This document shows, one piece after another, positions 27,927-36,303 of a DNA stretch of 64,000 bases. Each line of letters begins with the position of its first letter. Positions within the stretch are counted from its first letter, which is position 1. The translations under genes were made by a program, and so were the position numbers. The notes beneath the pieces are model-generated. The model searched no databases, was not told the DNA's origin, and saw nothing but the letters and a program-made list of their open reading frames with translations. The DNA comes from Jiangella gansuensis DSM 44835 (GTDB taxonomy: Bacteria; Actinomycetota; Actinomycetes; Jiangellales; Jiangellaceae): positions 5,052,070 to 5,116,069 of the forward strand of contig NZ_KI911782.1 in assembly GCF_000515395.1 (NCBI RefSeq). Direction: 5' to 3'.

Positions 27927-28406
27927 TCAGCTAGCGAGCGGGACGACCAGAGCGGTCGCGACGGCCGCCAGACCCTCCCCGCGGCCGGTGAGCCCGAGCC
28001 CGTCGGTAGTGGTGCCGCTGACCGCCACCGGGGCCCCGACGGCCTGGGACAGCACGGTCTGGGCCTCCGAGCGCCGGCTGCCGATCTTCGGCCGGGCCCC
28101 GATGACCTGCACCGAGGCGTTGCCAATGGTGAACGACGCCGCCCGCACCAACCGCGCGGTCTCCGTCAGCAGCGCCACACCCGATGCCCCGGACCACTCC
28201 GGCCGGTCCGTACCGAACACGGCGCCGAGGTCACCGAGTCCGCACGCGGACAGCAGCGCGTCGCAGACGGCGTGCGCGGCGACGTCGCCGTCGGAGTGAC
28301 CCACACAGCCGGCCGGCTCGTCCGGCCAGAGCAGCCCGGCGACCCAGCACGGCCGCCCGGGTTCGATCCGGTGGACGTCGGTACCGACGCCGACCCGCGG
28401 CGTCAC
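27927..28406 (-). CDS. ispF: 2-C-methyl-D-erythritol 2,4-cyclodiphosphate synthase
   Basis: A 159-residue IspF of typical length. Metal-binding Asp and His are in VGTDVHRI, the third ligand is in [18 protein letters not shown], and the C-terminal [16 protein letters not shown] motif is intact. It cyclises CDP-methylerythritol phosphate in the MEP isoprenoid pathway. Its start overlaps the ispD stop by four bases. The first ~83 codons are duplicated at 19912-20162. This is the functional copy. Between it and the SUMF1 gene, 157 bp contain nothing recognisable. Confidence 0.95.
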   Translation of the reverse strand: MTPRVGVGTDVHRIEPGRPCWVAGLLWPDEPAGCVGHSDGDVAAHAVCDALLSACGLGDLGAVFGTDRPEWSGASGVALLTETARLVRAASFTIGNASVQVIGARPKIGSRRSEAQTVLSQAVGAPVAVSGTTTDGLGLTGRGEGLAAVATALVVPLAS

Positions 28407-28655
28407 AGCGTGGCCTTGGCCGACAGCACTGCCTCGGCGAGCACGAGATCGAGCGGCCGAGTGATCTTGAACGCGTCCGGATGCCCGGGCACGACGTGGA
28501 CCGGCCGCCCGAGCAGCTCGACCAGGCCGGCATCGTCGGAGACATCAGTCGTTCCGGGACTCTCGTGTGCCCGCTCCAGCACGGCGCGACGAAAGCCCTG
28601 CGGAGTCTGGACAGCACGCAATGCCGTGCGATCCGGAGTGCCGGTGACCCGGCCG
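28156..28655. repeat. Right copy of the 500-bp direct repeat, within functional ispF/ispD
   Basis: The region corresponds base for base to 19912-20411 (same orientation, offset 8,244, no gaps, 12 mismatches by eye). Both boundaries lie inside coding sequence, so this is the parental or restored copy. Recombination between the two repeats would delete exactly the intervening 8.2 kb, including the whole island operon and the SDR fragment, while leaving a hybrid ispD/ispF junction. Confidence 0.92.
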
Positions 28656-29083
28656 TCGCCATCGACCTGCTTCACGGTGTCGACGACCGCGAGGCCCGGA
28701 ACCACGGCCTCGTAGGCGCCACCGGCAGCGTCGTCGACGGCATCGGCGACAGCATCGAAGAGCTCCGGCGGTGCGAGGCACCGAGCGGCGTCGTGCACCA
28801 GCACCACGTGTGCCTCGGCCGGCAGCGCGGCCATTCCGCGGGCGACCGACTCCTGCCGGGTGCCGCCGCCCTCGACGACGCGCGTGGCGCCGTCGAGCGC
28901 GGGGTGGTTCTCGAAACCCGTCGGGACGACGACAACGACGTCGTCGACCCGGGCCGAGCGGGCCAGCGCCCGCAGCGCGTACTCGATGAGCGGACGCCCG
29001 CCGAGTTCGGCGAACGCCTTCGGCCGCTCATCACCAAGCCGCTCACCGCGACCGGCAGCGACCACAATGCACGCAACTGTCAC
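28403..29083 (-). CDS. ispD: 2-C-methyl-D-erythritol 4-phosphate cytidylyltransferase
   Basis: A 226-residue IspD. The CTP-binding loop is [17 protein letters not shown], followed by VHDAARCL and a C-terminal [14 protein letters not shown] plus DDAGLVE. It couples CTP to MEP. The GTG start at 29083 is preceded by CACAAT ending six bases upstream, again suggesting a leaderless start in addition to read-through from carD, 27 bp upstream. The carD-ispD-ispF order is the actinobacterial norm. Confidence 0.95.
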   Translation of the reverse strand: MTVACIVVAAGRGERLGDERPKAFAELGGRPLIEYALRALARSARVDDVVVVVPTGFENHPALDGATRVVEGGGTRQESVARGMAALPAEAHVVLVHDAARCLAPPELFDAVADAVDDAAGGAYEAVVPGLAVVDTVKQVDGDGRVTGTPDRTALRAVQTPQGFRRAVLERAHESPGTTDVSDDAGLVELLGRPVHVVPGHPDAFKITRPLDLVLAEAVLSAKATL

Positions 29084-29110
29084 GGCACGATTGTGCCCGA
29101 CCCGCGTGCC

Positions 29111-29593
29111 TCAGCCGGCGAGGACCTCGTCCAGCAGGGTCTCGGCCTTGTCCTCGTTGGTGTTCTCCGCCAACGCCAGTTCGGAGACCAGCACCTGGCG
29201 GGCCTTGGCCAGCATCCGCTTCTCGCCCGCGGACAGGCCGCGGTCGCGCTCACGACGCCACAGATCGCGCACGACCTCGGCGACCTTGATGACGTCGCCG
29301 GAGGCGAGCTTCTCGAGATTGGCCTTGTAACGGCGCGACCAGTTCGTCGGCTCTTCGGTGTGCGGCATCCGCAGCACCTCGAAGACCCGGTCGAGCCCCT
29401 CCTGGTTGACCACGTCGCGCACGCCGACAAGATCAACGTTGTCGGCCGGGACACGAACGGTCAGATCACCCTGGGTGACCTTCAGGACGAGGTACTGGCG
29501 CTCCTCTCCTTTGATGACACGGGACTCGATCGCTTCGATGAGCGCAGCCCCGTGATGGGGGTAGACAACCGTCTCGCCGACCTTGAAAGTCAT
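29111..29593 (-). CDS. carD: CarD-family RNA polymerase-binding regulator
   Basis: A 160-residue protein. The N-terminal Tudor-like RNAP-interaction domain starts [21 protein letters not shown], and the C-terminal helical DNA-binding domain contains [19 protein letters not shown] with the conserved tryptophan. CarD stabilises RNA polymerase open complexes at rRNA and many housekeeping promoters in actinobacteria. The ATG at 29593 (MTFKVG) with AGGA upstream is preferred over an in-frame ATG at 29653, which would place the promoter inside the gene. Confidence 0.95.
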   Translation of the reverse strand: MTFKVGETVVYPHHGAALIEAIESRVIKGEERQYLVLKVTQGDLTVRVPADNVDLVGVRDVVNQEGLDRVFEVLRMPHTEEPTNWSRRYKANLEKLASGDVIKVAEVVRDLWRRERDRGLSAGEKRMLAKARQVLVSELALAENTNEDKAETLLDEVLAG

Positions 29594-29619
29594 GTGTTCC
29601 TGTCCCCTTTCCCCTATAG

Positions 29620-29647
29620 AGGATAGCACGGTTCTGGCGAGCCAGAA
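29620..29647 (-). promoter_or_regulatory. carD promoter with overlapping palindrome
   Basis: Reading on the minus strand, a perfect palindrome TTCTGGC-TC-GCCAGAA (29632-29647) is followed by TGC-TATCCT, an extended -10 (29620-29625). The distal palindrome arm falls at the -35 position. This arrangement suggests a repressor or autoregulatory site on the carD promoter. No binding protein can be named. Confidence 0.5.
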
Positions 29648-29907
29648 GAGCATTTGTGCTGGTCAGCGCCAGCAGTGAGGGTTGACAAAACGCCATTCGG
29701 CATGCTCGTGCCGTTCGTCACGACCGCGCGACCACCCGGACCTGGTGTCCCATTCGCCCGTTTCCACGATCACCGGCCATGGAATTGCGGCAGGTGAGGC
29801 GGGCCACGGACCGTCCGGTAACGGCCTGCCGGTGCGTCGGTCCCGCAACCCCGTCGGTACCCTTGACGCTGGTCCGTGGAGGAACCACCGTTGACGAGGA
29901 GCACGTG

Positions 29908-30537
29908 GTGAAGCTTGGTGTGCGGCGGCTGGCGCTGGCCGCTGTCCCGGTCCTGACCCTGAGCGGCATCGCCGGGTGCAGCATGTCCGAACAGACCCAG
30001 CGGTGGTACACCCCGACCGACGGAGTCAACGCGGAGGCCGGCGACATCGGGCTGCGCAACGTCCAGGTGGTGTCCGACGGCGAAGGCCGGGCGACCCTGA
30101 TCGCCACGCTGGCGAACGCCGGCGGAGAGTCCGACGAACTGACCGAGGTCCTCATCGGCGACGTGCCGGCCGAGCTGTCCGGCGACACCCTGGAGATCCC
30201 GGCCCGCGGCACCGCCGTCGTCGGCCCCGACAACGACCGCGTCGACGGCCTGGGGGTCGAGGCCGAGCCCGGCCGCACGGTGGCGGTGGAGTTCCGGTTC
30301 GGCAGCGCCCCACGCACGACGGTGCGCGCCTTGGTGCGCCCCGCCGAGGACGACCTCGCGGAGGCGCTGCCGGACAACCCGGGCCGTGAGGAGGATGAGC
30401 CCGACGCCGGTGACGACGCCGGGCCCACCGACGCGCCCACTCAGGGTGAGGCGGGCCCGACCGACGAGCCCGCGGACGGCGGCGAGCCCACGGACGAGGC
30501 GGCGCCGACCGACGGTGCCACCCCGGCCGACGAGTAG
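29908..30537 (+). CDS. Lipoprotein with acidic Pro/Thr-rich tail
   Basis: A 209-residue predicted lipoprotein. The signal peptide (VKLGVRRLALAAVPVLTLSG) ends in lipobox IAGC. A compact beta-sandwich-like domain of ~120 residues follows (IGLRNVQVVSDGEGRATLIATLANAGG), then ~60 residues of low-complexity Asp/Glu/Pro/Thr repeats (PTDAPTQGEAGPTDEPAD-like). The GTG at 29908 has GAGGAG seven bases upstream; an upstream in-frame ATG at 29779 would bury the signal. It is divergent from carD, as in many actinobacteria. The role is unknown. Confidence 0.78.
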   Translation: MKLGVRRLALAAVPVLTLSGIAGCSMSEQTQRWYTPTDGVNAEAGDIGLRNVQVVSDGEGRATLIATLANAGGESDELTEVLIGDVPAELSGDTLEIPARGTAVVGPDNDRVDGLGVEAEPGRTVAVEFRFGSAPRTTVRALVRPAEDDLAEALPDNPGREEDEPDAGDDAGPTDAPTQGEAGPTDEPADGGEPTDEAAPTDGATPADE

Positions 30538-30584
30538 CCGGCCGGGCGCGTCCGTCGTCGGGCGCAGGCCTTACCAGGCGTCCT

Positions 30585-30620
30585 CCCGCTTCACCGGGCA
30601 AGCATTCGTGGTGAAGCGGG
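30585..30620. terminator. Terminator-like inverted repeat between convergent genes
   Basis: An 11-bp perfect inverted repeat (CCCGCTTCACC at 30585-30595; complement at 30610-30620) with a 14-base loop lies between the lipoprotein stop and the convergent aldarate-dehydratase-like gene. No T-run follows, so it may work as a weak bidirectional terminator. Confidence 0.45.
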
Positions 30621-30663
30621 CAGACCCATGGTGGACGTGATCATTTCTGGCGGGGGGGTGCGG

Positions 30664-31737
30664 TCAGGCGAACGTGAGGCCGAGGCCCGGGCGCGAGCCG
30701 TCCACGGTGAGGCGTCCGTCCGCCATCGTGACGCCGCTCGGCTCCGCCAGGCAGCCCAGGGCGGCGAACGACGCGTCCTCGACGTCCTCGACGAGCGTCG
30801 GCTCCGGCAGGCACAGGGCCAGCTGGCCGGACAGCTCCGGCAGCAGGTGCGGCGCCACCGCCACCCCGTACGTGCGAGCCAGCGAGGCGATGCGCAGGAA
30901 CGGGGTCACGCCGCCCACGCGCACCACGTTGGGTTGCACGACATCGCAGGCTCCGGCGTCCAGCAAGTCGCGGAACCGGTGGATGGTGTGTGCGTTCTCC
31001 CCCAGCGCGATCGGCACGTCCACGGCGACCCGTAGCTGTGCGTACGCCCAAGTGGCGTCAGCCAGCAGCGGTTCCTCGACCCAGTACAGGTCGAACCGCG
31101 ACAACGCCGCGACCGCCCGGCGGGCGGTGGGCAGGTCCCAGCGCTGGTTGGCGTCGATCATCAGCCGGCGGCCGGGACCGATCACCTCGCGCACCGCGGC
31201 GACCCGTTCGACGTCCTCGGCCAGGTCCGGTCTGCCGACCTTCATCTTCACCGCGTCGTGCCCGGCCTCGACCCAGCGCGCCGCCTGGGCGACCAGTTCC
31301 TCGAGCGGATAGTGCAGATTGACGCCGCTGCCGTAGACCTCGACGGACTCACGGCGCCGGCCCAGCACGTCGACCAGTCCGGCACCGAGCCGCCGGCAGC
31401 GCAGGTCCCACAGAGCGAGGTCGATGCCGGCCATCGCGATGGTGGTGACGCCGCCGCCACCGGCCTCGTGCAGGTGCCGCCAGAGCCGGTCCCAGACGAC
31501 GGCCGGGTCGCTCGGCCCCCCCACGACGAACCGCGTGCATTCCTCGTCGAGCAGGGCACGCACCGCGCCGGCGCCGATGGTGGGCGTCCAGCTGAAGCCG
31601 GTGCCCACCGTGCCGTCCTCTGCGGTCACCTCCACCACGATGACGTGCAGCCGCGGCACGTCCGGGCCCCACGGCCGGTGCAGGGGAATCCGCACCAGCC
31701 GGGTGGAGACCGCGGCGACGACGTCAGGCGAGCCCAT
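30664..31737 (-). CDS. Enolase-superfamily sugar-acid dehydratase (mandelate racemase-like)
   Basis: A 357-residue enzyme with capping domain and TIM barrel. Catalytic features include KxK in AVKMKVGRP, metal ligands in IDANQRWD, YWVEEPL and LGENAHT, and a His in APHLLPE. Members dehydrate aldonic or aldaric acids. Its position as last gene after uronate-dehydrogenase-like and KdgD genes points to dehydration of an aldarate (glucarate or galactarate) or its lactone to 5-keto-4-deoxyglucarate. That assignment is context-based. Its start overlaps kdgD by 14 bp. Confidence 0.85.
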   Translation of the reverse strand: MGSPDVVAAVSTRLVRIPLHRPWGPDVPRLHVIVVEVTAEDGTVGTGFSWTPTIGAGAVRALLDEECTRFVVGGPSDPAVVWDRLWRHLHEAGGGGVTTIAMAGIDLALWDLRCRRLGAGLVDVLGRRRESVEVYGSGVNLHYPLEELVAQAARWVEAGHDAVKMKVGRPDLAEDVERVAAVREVIGPGRRLMIDANQRWDLPTARRAVAALSRFDLYWVEEPLLADATWAYAQLRVAVDVPIALGENAHTIHRFRDLLDAGACDVVQPNVVRVGGVTPFLRIASLARTYGVAVAPHLLPELSGQLALCLPEPTLVEDVEDASFAALGCLAEPSGVTMADGRLTVDGSRPGLGLTFA

Positions 31738-32623
31738 CAGCGGCCTCGATCAGTTCCCGCAATCGCGCCAGATGCGCCTCGGACGGGTCCACCAGCGGCG
31801 GCCGGACCCCGCCGACGTCGAGTCCACGCAGCCGCACTCCTGCCTTCACCAGCGCGACGGCGTAGCCGGGCACCTGGTCGCGCAGCTCCACCAGCGGCTG
31901 GAAGAACTCCGCGAGCAGCCGAGTGCGCCGGGCCTCGTCGCCGGTGGAGATCGCACGGTGGAACGCCACCGACAGCTGGGGGGCGAAGCAGAACACCGCC
32001 GACGAGTACAGCGGCACCCCGATCGCCCGGTAGGCGGCCTGCGTCTGCTCCGCGGTCGGCATGCCGTTGAAGAACATGAAGTCCTCGCCGACCTCGGCCC
32101 GCACCGCGAGCACGATCCGTTGCATGAGATCGAGGTCGCCGAGGCCGTCCTTGAACCCGACGACTTCGGGCAGCTTGGCGAGCCGGACCACCGTCGACGG
32201 CGCGAACCGCACGCCGCTGCGTTGGTAAAGCACCAGCGGCAGCTCGGTGGCCGCGGCCAGCGCCTCGACGTAGGCGACCAGTCCGTCGGCGGGGCCGTTC
32301 ACCAGGTACGGCGGCAACACCAGCAGCCCGTCCGCGCCGGCCGTCCGGGCCCGCCGGGCACACTCCATCGCGTGCGGCAGGGCGCCACCGGCGCCGCCGA
32401 ACACCGGCACGGCACCGCCGACGGCACCGACCGCCGCCGCCACCACCGTCTCGTACTCGTCGATGTCCAGCGCGTGGAACTCGCCGGTGCCGCAGGCGGC
32501 GAACACCGCACCCGGCCCGTGCGAGAGCCCCGCTTTCACATGCGCCGCCAGCAGTCCCGCGTCGACCGCGCCGGTCTCGTCGAACGGGGTCACCGGGAAG
32601 AACAGAACACCATCCAGCTTCAT
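31724..32623 (-). CDS. kdgD: 5-dehydro-4-deoxyglucarate dehydratase (KdgD)
   Basis: A 299-residue DapA-superfamily TIM barrel with the KdgD-specific sequence LDGVLFFPVTPFD at the start, AACGTGEFHAL, the Schiff-base lysine in VVGFKDGLGDLDLMQRI, and FFNGMPTAEQTQ. The enzyme dehydrates and decarboxylates 5-keto-4-deoxyglucarate to 2-oxoglutarate semialdehyde. The ATG at 32623 overlaps the stop of the upstream epimerase-type gene by four bases. This is the most diagnostic gene for an oxidative uronate/aldarate pathway in this operon. Confidence 0.92.
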   Translation of the reverse strand: MKLDGVLFFPVTPFDETGAVDAGLLAAHVKAGLSHGPGAVFAACGTGEFHALDIDEYETVVAAAVGAVGGAVPVFGGAGGALPHAMECARRARTAGADGLLVLPPYLVNGPADGLVAYVEALAAATELPLVLYQRSGVRFAPSTVVRLAKLPEVVGFKDGLGDLDLMQRIVLAVRAEVGEDFMFFNGMPTAEQTQAAYRAIGVPLYSSAVFCFAPQLSVAFHRAISTGDEARRTRLLAEFFQPLVELRDQVPGYAVALVKAGVRLRGLDVGGVRPPLVDPSEAHLARLRELIEAADGLA

Positions 32624-33501
32624 CGCAGCTCCGTTCGCCAGCTTCGTTCCGGTTTCCAGCCCAGCAGTCGCTCGGCGTTGGCGTTGCTGAACGCCGCCGC
32701 GGTGCCGAGCAGTTCGGCAGCGAATCCGCCCGTCCCGGGGTGGAACCGCGGCAGCAGGTCCGCCAGCGGTTCGCGGGCCAGCGCGTCCGCGGCCCCGACG
32801 AAGAACGTCTCGCCGTTGGGGATGTCGTGAGCCCGCCGCAGCAGCACGCCGACGAAGTCCGCGGCGTCGCGGGCGTCGACGTAGTTGAACAGCGAGCCCG
32901 CCGCCAGGGAGGGGTCGTCCAGCCGTTCGCGGACGGTGTGACCCTGCTGGGTGGGCGCGCCGTCCCATTCCTCCTCGGCGATGACGTAGCAGGGCCGGAT
33001 CGCGGCCAGCCGCAGCCGGTCGCCGGCCTGCGCGGTGAACATCCGCATCACCTGCTCGGCCATCAGCTTCGACAAGCCGTAGGCATTCCACGGCCGCACC
33101 GGGTGCGCCTCGTCGATCGGGAGATACGACGGCGTCCAGCCGGTCGGGGCGCCGTAGCCGACCACCGTCGGGCTGCTGGCCACGACGACAGTGCTCACGC
33201 CCGCGTCCAGTGCGGAGCGGCACACGTTGTACGCCAGTGCGGTGTTGGTGCGCAGGATCTCCCGCTCCGGACGGCTGAACGGCACCGCGATCGCGGCCAG
33301 GTGCACCACCGCGTCGGGCCGGACCCGCGTCAACGCCCAGCCGGCCTCGTCCACGACCGTGAGATCGGCCGGGAACCAGGCGTCCCGGTGCCGCCGCGGC
33401 TCGCGCAGATCGACGCTGACGACGTCATGGCCGGCCTGCCGCAGCCCGTCGACCACGCTCTCGCCCAGGCGCCCGGAACCACCCGTCACCAGCACCCTCA
33501 T
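32620..33501 (-). CDS. NAD-dependent epimerase/dehydratase family enzyme, uronate dehydrogenase-like
   Basis: A 293-residue extended-SDR protein: Rossmann motif VTGGSGRLGESV, acidic VDLRE after strand 2 (NAD-type), and catalytic NAYGLSKLMAEQ (YxxxK). Length and the pathway neighbours (KdgD and a sugar-acid dehydratase) suggest uronate dehydrogenase, oxidising galacturonate or glucuronate to the aldarolactone. A sugar-nucleotide or sugar epimerase cannot be excluded. Start ATGA overlaps the preceding gene's stop, so the four catabolic genes are translationally coupled. Confidence 0.8.
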   Translation of the reverse strand: MRVLVTGGSGRLGESVVDGLRQAGHDVVSVDLREPRRHRDAWFPADLTVVDEAGWALTRVRPDAVVHLAAIAVPFSRPEREILRTNTALAYNVCRSALDAGVSTVVVASSPTVVGYGAPTGWTPSYLPIDEAHPVRPWNAYGLSKLMAEQVMRMFTAQAGDRLRLAAIRPCYVIAEEEWDGAPTQQGHTVRERLDDPSLAAGSLFNYVDARDAADFVGVLLRRAHDIPNGETFFVGAADALAREPLADLLPRFHPGTGGFAAELLGTAAAFSNANAERLLGWKPERSWRTELR

Positions 33502-34865
33502 GGTGTGCTCGCAGCGCGCGGCCGGAGGTCCTCGGCCCGCAGCGGCAGACCCAGGTTCGCCACCCGCACCGGTTGCCCAGTGGCCAGCGACTCGTTGCCG
33601 GCCAGCCCGACGGCGATGCTGCGGAAGCCGTCCGCGGTGCTCGCCGGGCGGCCCAGGGGGTCGTCGCCGGGCCCGCGGAACACGTCGTCCAAGAGCAGGC
33701 GGTCCCCTCCGCCGTGGCCATGAGCCCCGTGCGGGCTTTCCGGCACCGGCACCTCGACCGCCGGCTCCCAGTGCTTCTGCAGCACGATCCGGGTGCCCTT
33801 GCGCCGGACCCGCTCGGCGTCCTCCCCCGGGTCCGGCGCCTTGTGCGCGGACTCCACGACCTCGATCTCGATGCGCCCGGCGGTGCCGTTGAACGCCACC
33901 CGGTAGCCCTCCCACGGCGAATGGGCGTTCAGGGTGTAGCTGAGACTGGCGCCGCGCTCGTAGCCGACCAGGACGTTCAGGTTGTCCTCGATGGTGATGC
34001 CCTCGCCGAACACGTCCTGGTCGCGGATGTAGCCGTCGTCGCCCTCGGCCTCCAGGTACAGCCGCCGCAGCTTGTCGTCGGCGGCGAGGTCCAGGGCGAA
34101 CGGGTCGGAACCGCGGCCGGCGTCGTCGCGGCTGCGCACCGGCCGCGGCCCGAGCCCGCGCGCCTTCGCGTTCTCGGCGCCGTAGAAGCGCAGCCCGCCG
34201 AGCGCGAACACCGTCGCCGGCACGTCGCCGAGCCACCAGTTCACCAGGTCGAAGTGGTGGGTGGCCTTGTGCACCAGCAGCCCGCCGGAGCGGTCTTTCA
34301 GGCGGTGCCACCGGCGGAAGTAGTCCGCGCCGTGCGAGGTGTCGAGCACCCACTCGAAGTGCACCGATGTGACGTCACCGATGGCGCCGTCGAGGATCAG
34401 CTGCTTCACCGTCGAGTTGCGCGGGGAGTAGCGGTAGTTGAACGTCATGACCAGTCCGGCGGACGACCCCGCCGCCGAGGCCGCGATGGCCCGGGCACTC
34501 TCGACGCTGGTGGTGAGCGGCTTCTCCACGATGACGTCGCAACCGTTCTCCAACGCCGCCACCACGTAGCGGTGGTGGGTCCAGTCCGGCGAGGTGACGA
34601 CGACGCCGTCCGGGTTCACCTCGGCGAGCAGCTTGTCGAAGTCGTCGGGCGCGTACCGGGGCGGCAGCGGCGCATCCGCACCGCGGGCCGCCCGGTAGAG
34701 CTCGTCGTAGTAGGACATCCGCACCCCGTTGACATCGCACCAGGCGACCGGCGTCCCGACGTCGGCGTGGGTGGTGAGCATGGCGTCGACGAACATCTGC
34801 GCCCTGCTTCCGGTGCCGACGACGGCGTACCGGCGCGGGCCGCTGCCGGGGATGGTTGCGTTCAC
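33498..34865 (-). CDS. Gfo/Idh/MocA-family oxidoreductase
   Basis: A 455-residue NAD(P)-dependent oxidoreductase: Rossmann motif VVGTGSRAQMFVDAML, the family EKPLTTS motif with the catalytic-type lysine, and a C-terminal beta-sheet domain. Such enzymes oxidise or reduce sugars and inositols. GTG at 34865 (VNATIPG) with GGAG upstream is the likely start. An open frame extending to 35321 is only antiphase to the solute-binding protein. It lies between transporter genes and catabolic genes of one operon. Confidence 0.85.
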   Translation of the reverse strand: MNATIPGSGPRRYAVVGTGSRAQMFVDAMLTTHADVGTPVAWCDVNGVRMSYYDELYRAARGADAPLPPRYAPDDFDKLLAEVNPDGVVVTSPDWTHHRYVVAALENGCDVIVEKPLTTSVESARAIAASAAGSSAGLVMTFNYRYSPRNSTVKQLILDGAIGDVTSVHFEWVLDTSHGADYFRRWHRLKDRSGGLLVHKATHHFDLVNWWLGDVPATVFALGGLRFYGAENAKARGLGPRPVRSRDDAGRGSDPFALDLAADDKLRRLYLEAEGDDGYIRDQDVFGEGITIEDNLNVLVGYERGASLSYTLNAHSPWEGYRVAFNGTAGRIEIEVVESAHKAPDPGEDAERVRRKGTRIVLQKHWEPAVEVPVPESPHGAHGHGGGDRLLLDDVFRGPGDDPLGRPASTADGFRSIAVGLAGNESLATGQPVRVANLGLPLRAEDLRPRAASTP

Positions 34866-34932
34866 TGCTGCTCCATTTGCTGGGTTGGACACGGAGGACG
34901 AGGCCGAGGCCGGGACACCGCCCGTGGCGCCC

Positions 34933-36258
34933 CTAGCCTGTGGCCGCCTCGACCTCGCTGATGAACTGCTCGGCCGCCTCGTCGGGGCTGAGACGATCGA
35001 AGAGCACCTCGATGTTGAGCCGCTTGATGATGTCGACCACCTGACCGGCGCCGACCGGTGGCGCGGGCGGCGCGTCGACGACGTCCTCCTGGATCTCGGC
35101 CAGGTACTCGGCCTCGGCCACCTGGTGCGCGTCGAGGTTGCCGAGGATGCGCTCGCGCTGCTCGAGGTTGGCCGGCAGGCCCCGGTCGGAGAGGATGGCG
35201 TCGATGGCGGCGGGGTCGTTGAGCAGGAAGTCGACCAGCATCGCCGCCTCCTCCGGGTGCTCGGTGCTGGCCGAGACCGAATAGTGCTGGGCCGGCTTGT
35301 AGAAGTTGCCGGTCCGCTCACGCTCGTGCTCGCCCGGTGGGCGCAACAGCATCAGTTCGCTGCCCGACGCCGTCGACAGCGCCGCCAACGTGTTGCTCCA
35401 GTACCACGCCATGGCCGCCCGGTTGGTGCCCAGCAGCGTCTGCTCCGGCGAGCCGGTGTCCTGCTGCTCCGCCGACAGCGTGGCCTGGGGTGCGCCGCCG
35501 CTGTCACGCAGCTGAAGGGAGTACTCCCACCACTGTGCGAGGGTCTCCGGGTCGAAACCGAGCTCGCCGTCCTGGTCGTACATCTCCTCACCGTGCTGCC
35601 GGGCGAGGATCTTGAAGCCGGCTTCGTTGCCGCCGTAGTCCATGGCTCCGTACACCTCGCCGCCGGTGGCCGCGGTGATCTCACCGGCGATGCGGATGTA
35701 GTCGTCCCACGTCCACGTGGTGTCGTCCGGCAGCTCCACACCGGCCTGGGCGAACAGCTGCGGGTTGGCGTACACCACGTAGGCGTTGACGCCGGTCGGC
35801 AGGCCGTACAGCCCACCGTCGATCTCGCCGCTGCCGGTCACCAGCGGGTCCAGCTGGGACATGTCGATGATGTCCTCGTGCTCGGACAGGTCGAGCAGCG
35901 CGCCGCGGCTGGCGTACTCGCGCAGGAACCGTTCCTCCTGGCTCATGACGTCCGGGGCGTCACCGGCCGCGGTCTGGGTGGCCAGCCGGTCCCAGTACCC
36001 GCCCCACTCGATGTACTCGCCCTGGACGTCGATGTTCGGGTGCTGTTCCTCGAACGCGGCGATGGCCGCCTCGGTCAGCTCGTTGCGCTGGTCACTGCCC
36101 CACCAGGCGAACCGCAGTTGAACCTGCTCGTCCGAGCCGGCCGCCGCGCCGTCGCCGCCGCCGTCGTCGCCACCACCGCAGGCGCCGGCCACCAGTGCCA
36201 GCGCGACCGTACCGGCCAGGGAAAACCCGGCCCTTCTGTACCTGCCGTTCATCTCCAT
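34933..36258 (-). CDS. Sugar ABC transporter solute-binding lipoprotein (copy 2)
   Basis: A 441-residue family-1-type extracellular binding protein: lipobox VAGAC plus a Gly/Asp spacer, then WWGSDQRNELTEAAIAAFEE and the strongly conserved segment GLPTGVNAYVVYANPQLF with PDDTTWTWDDY. It captures an oligosaccharide or sugar acid for import. It is a clear paralogue of the binding proteins at 38406-39701 and 45631-46944, but has no permeases of its own. It is probably shared with the permease pair upstream. Confidence 0.9.
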   Translation of the reverse strand: MEMNGRYRRAGFSLAGTVALALVAGACGGGDDGGGDGAAAGSDEQVQLRFAWWGSDQRNELTEAAIAAFEEQHPNIDVQGEYIEWGGYWDRLATQTAAGDAPDVMSQEERFLREYASRGALLDLSEHEDIIDMSQLDPLVTGSGEIDGGLYGLPTGVNAYVVYANPQLFAQAGVELPDDTTWTWDDYIRIAGEITAATGGEVYGAMDYGGNEAGFKILARQHGEEMYDQDGELGFDPETLAQWWEYSLQLRDSGGAPQATLSAEQQDTGSPEQTLLGTNRAAMAWYWSNTLAALSTASGSELMLLRPPGEHERERTGNFYKPAQHYSVSASTEHPEEAAMLVDFLLNDPAAIDAILSDRGLPANLEQRERILGNLDAHQVAEAEYLAEIQEDVVDAPPAPPVGAGQVVDIIKRLNIEVLFDRLSPDEAAEQFISEVEAATG

Positions 36259-36303
36259 CCCACTCCTTCGGGGTCTGGTCGTTCGAAGTCAGAGAGCTGG
36301 TGC

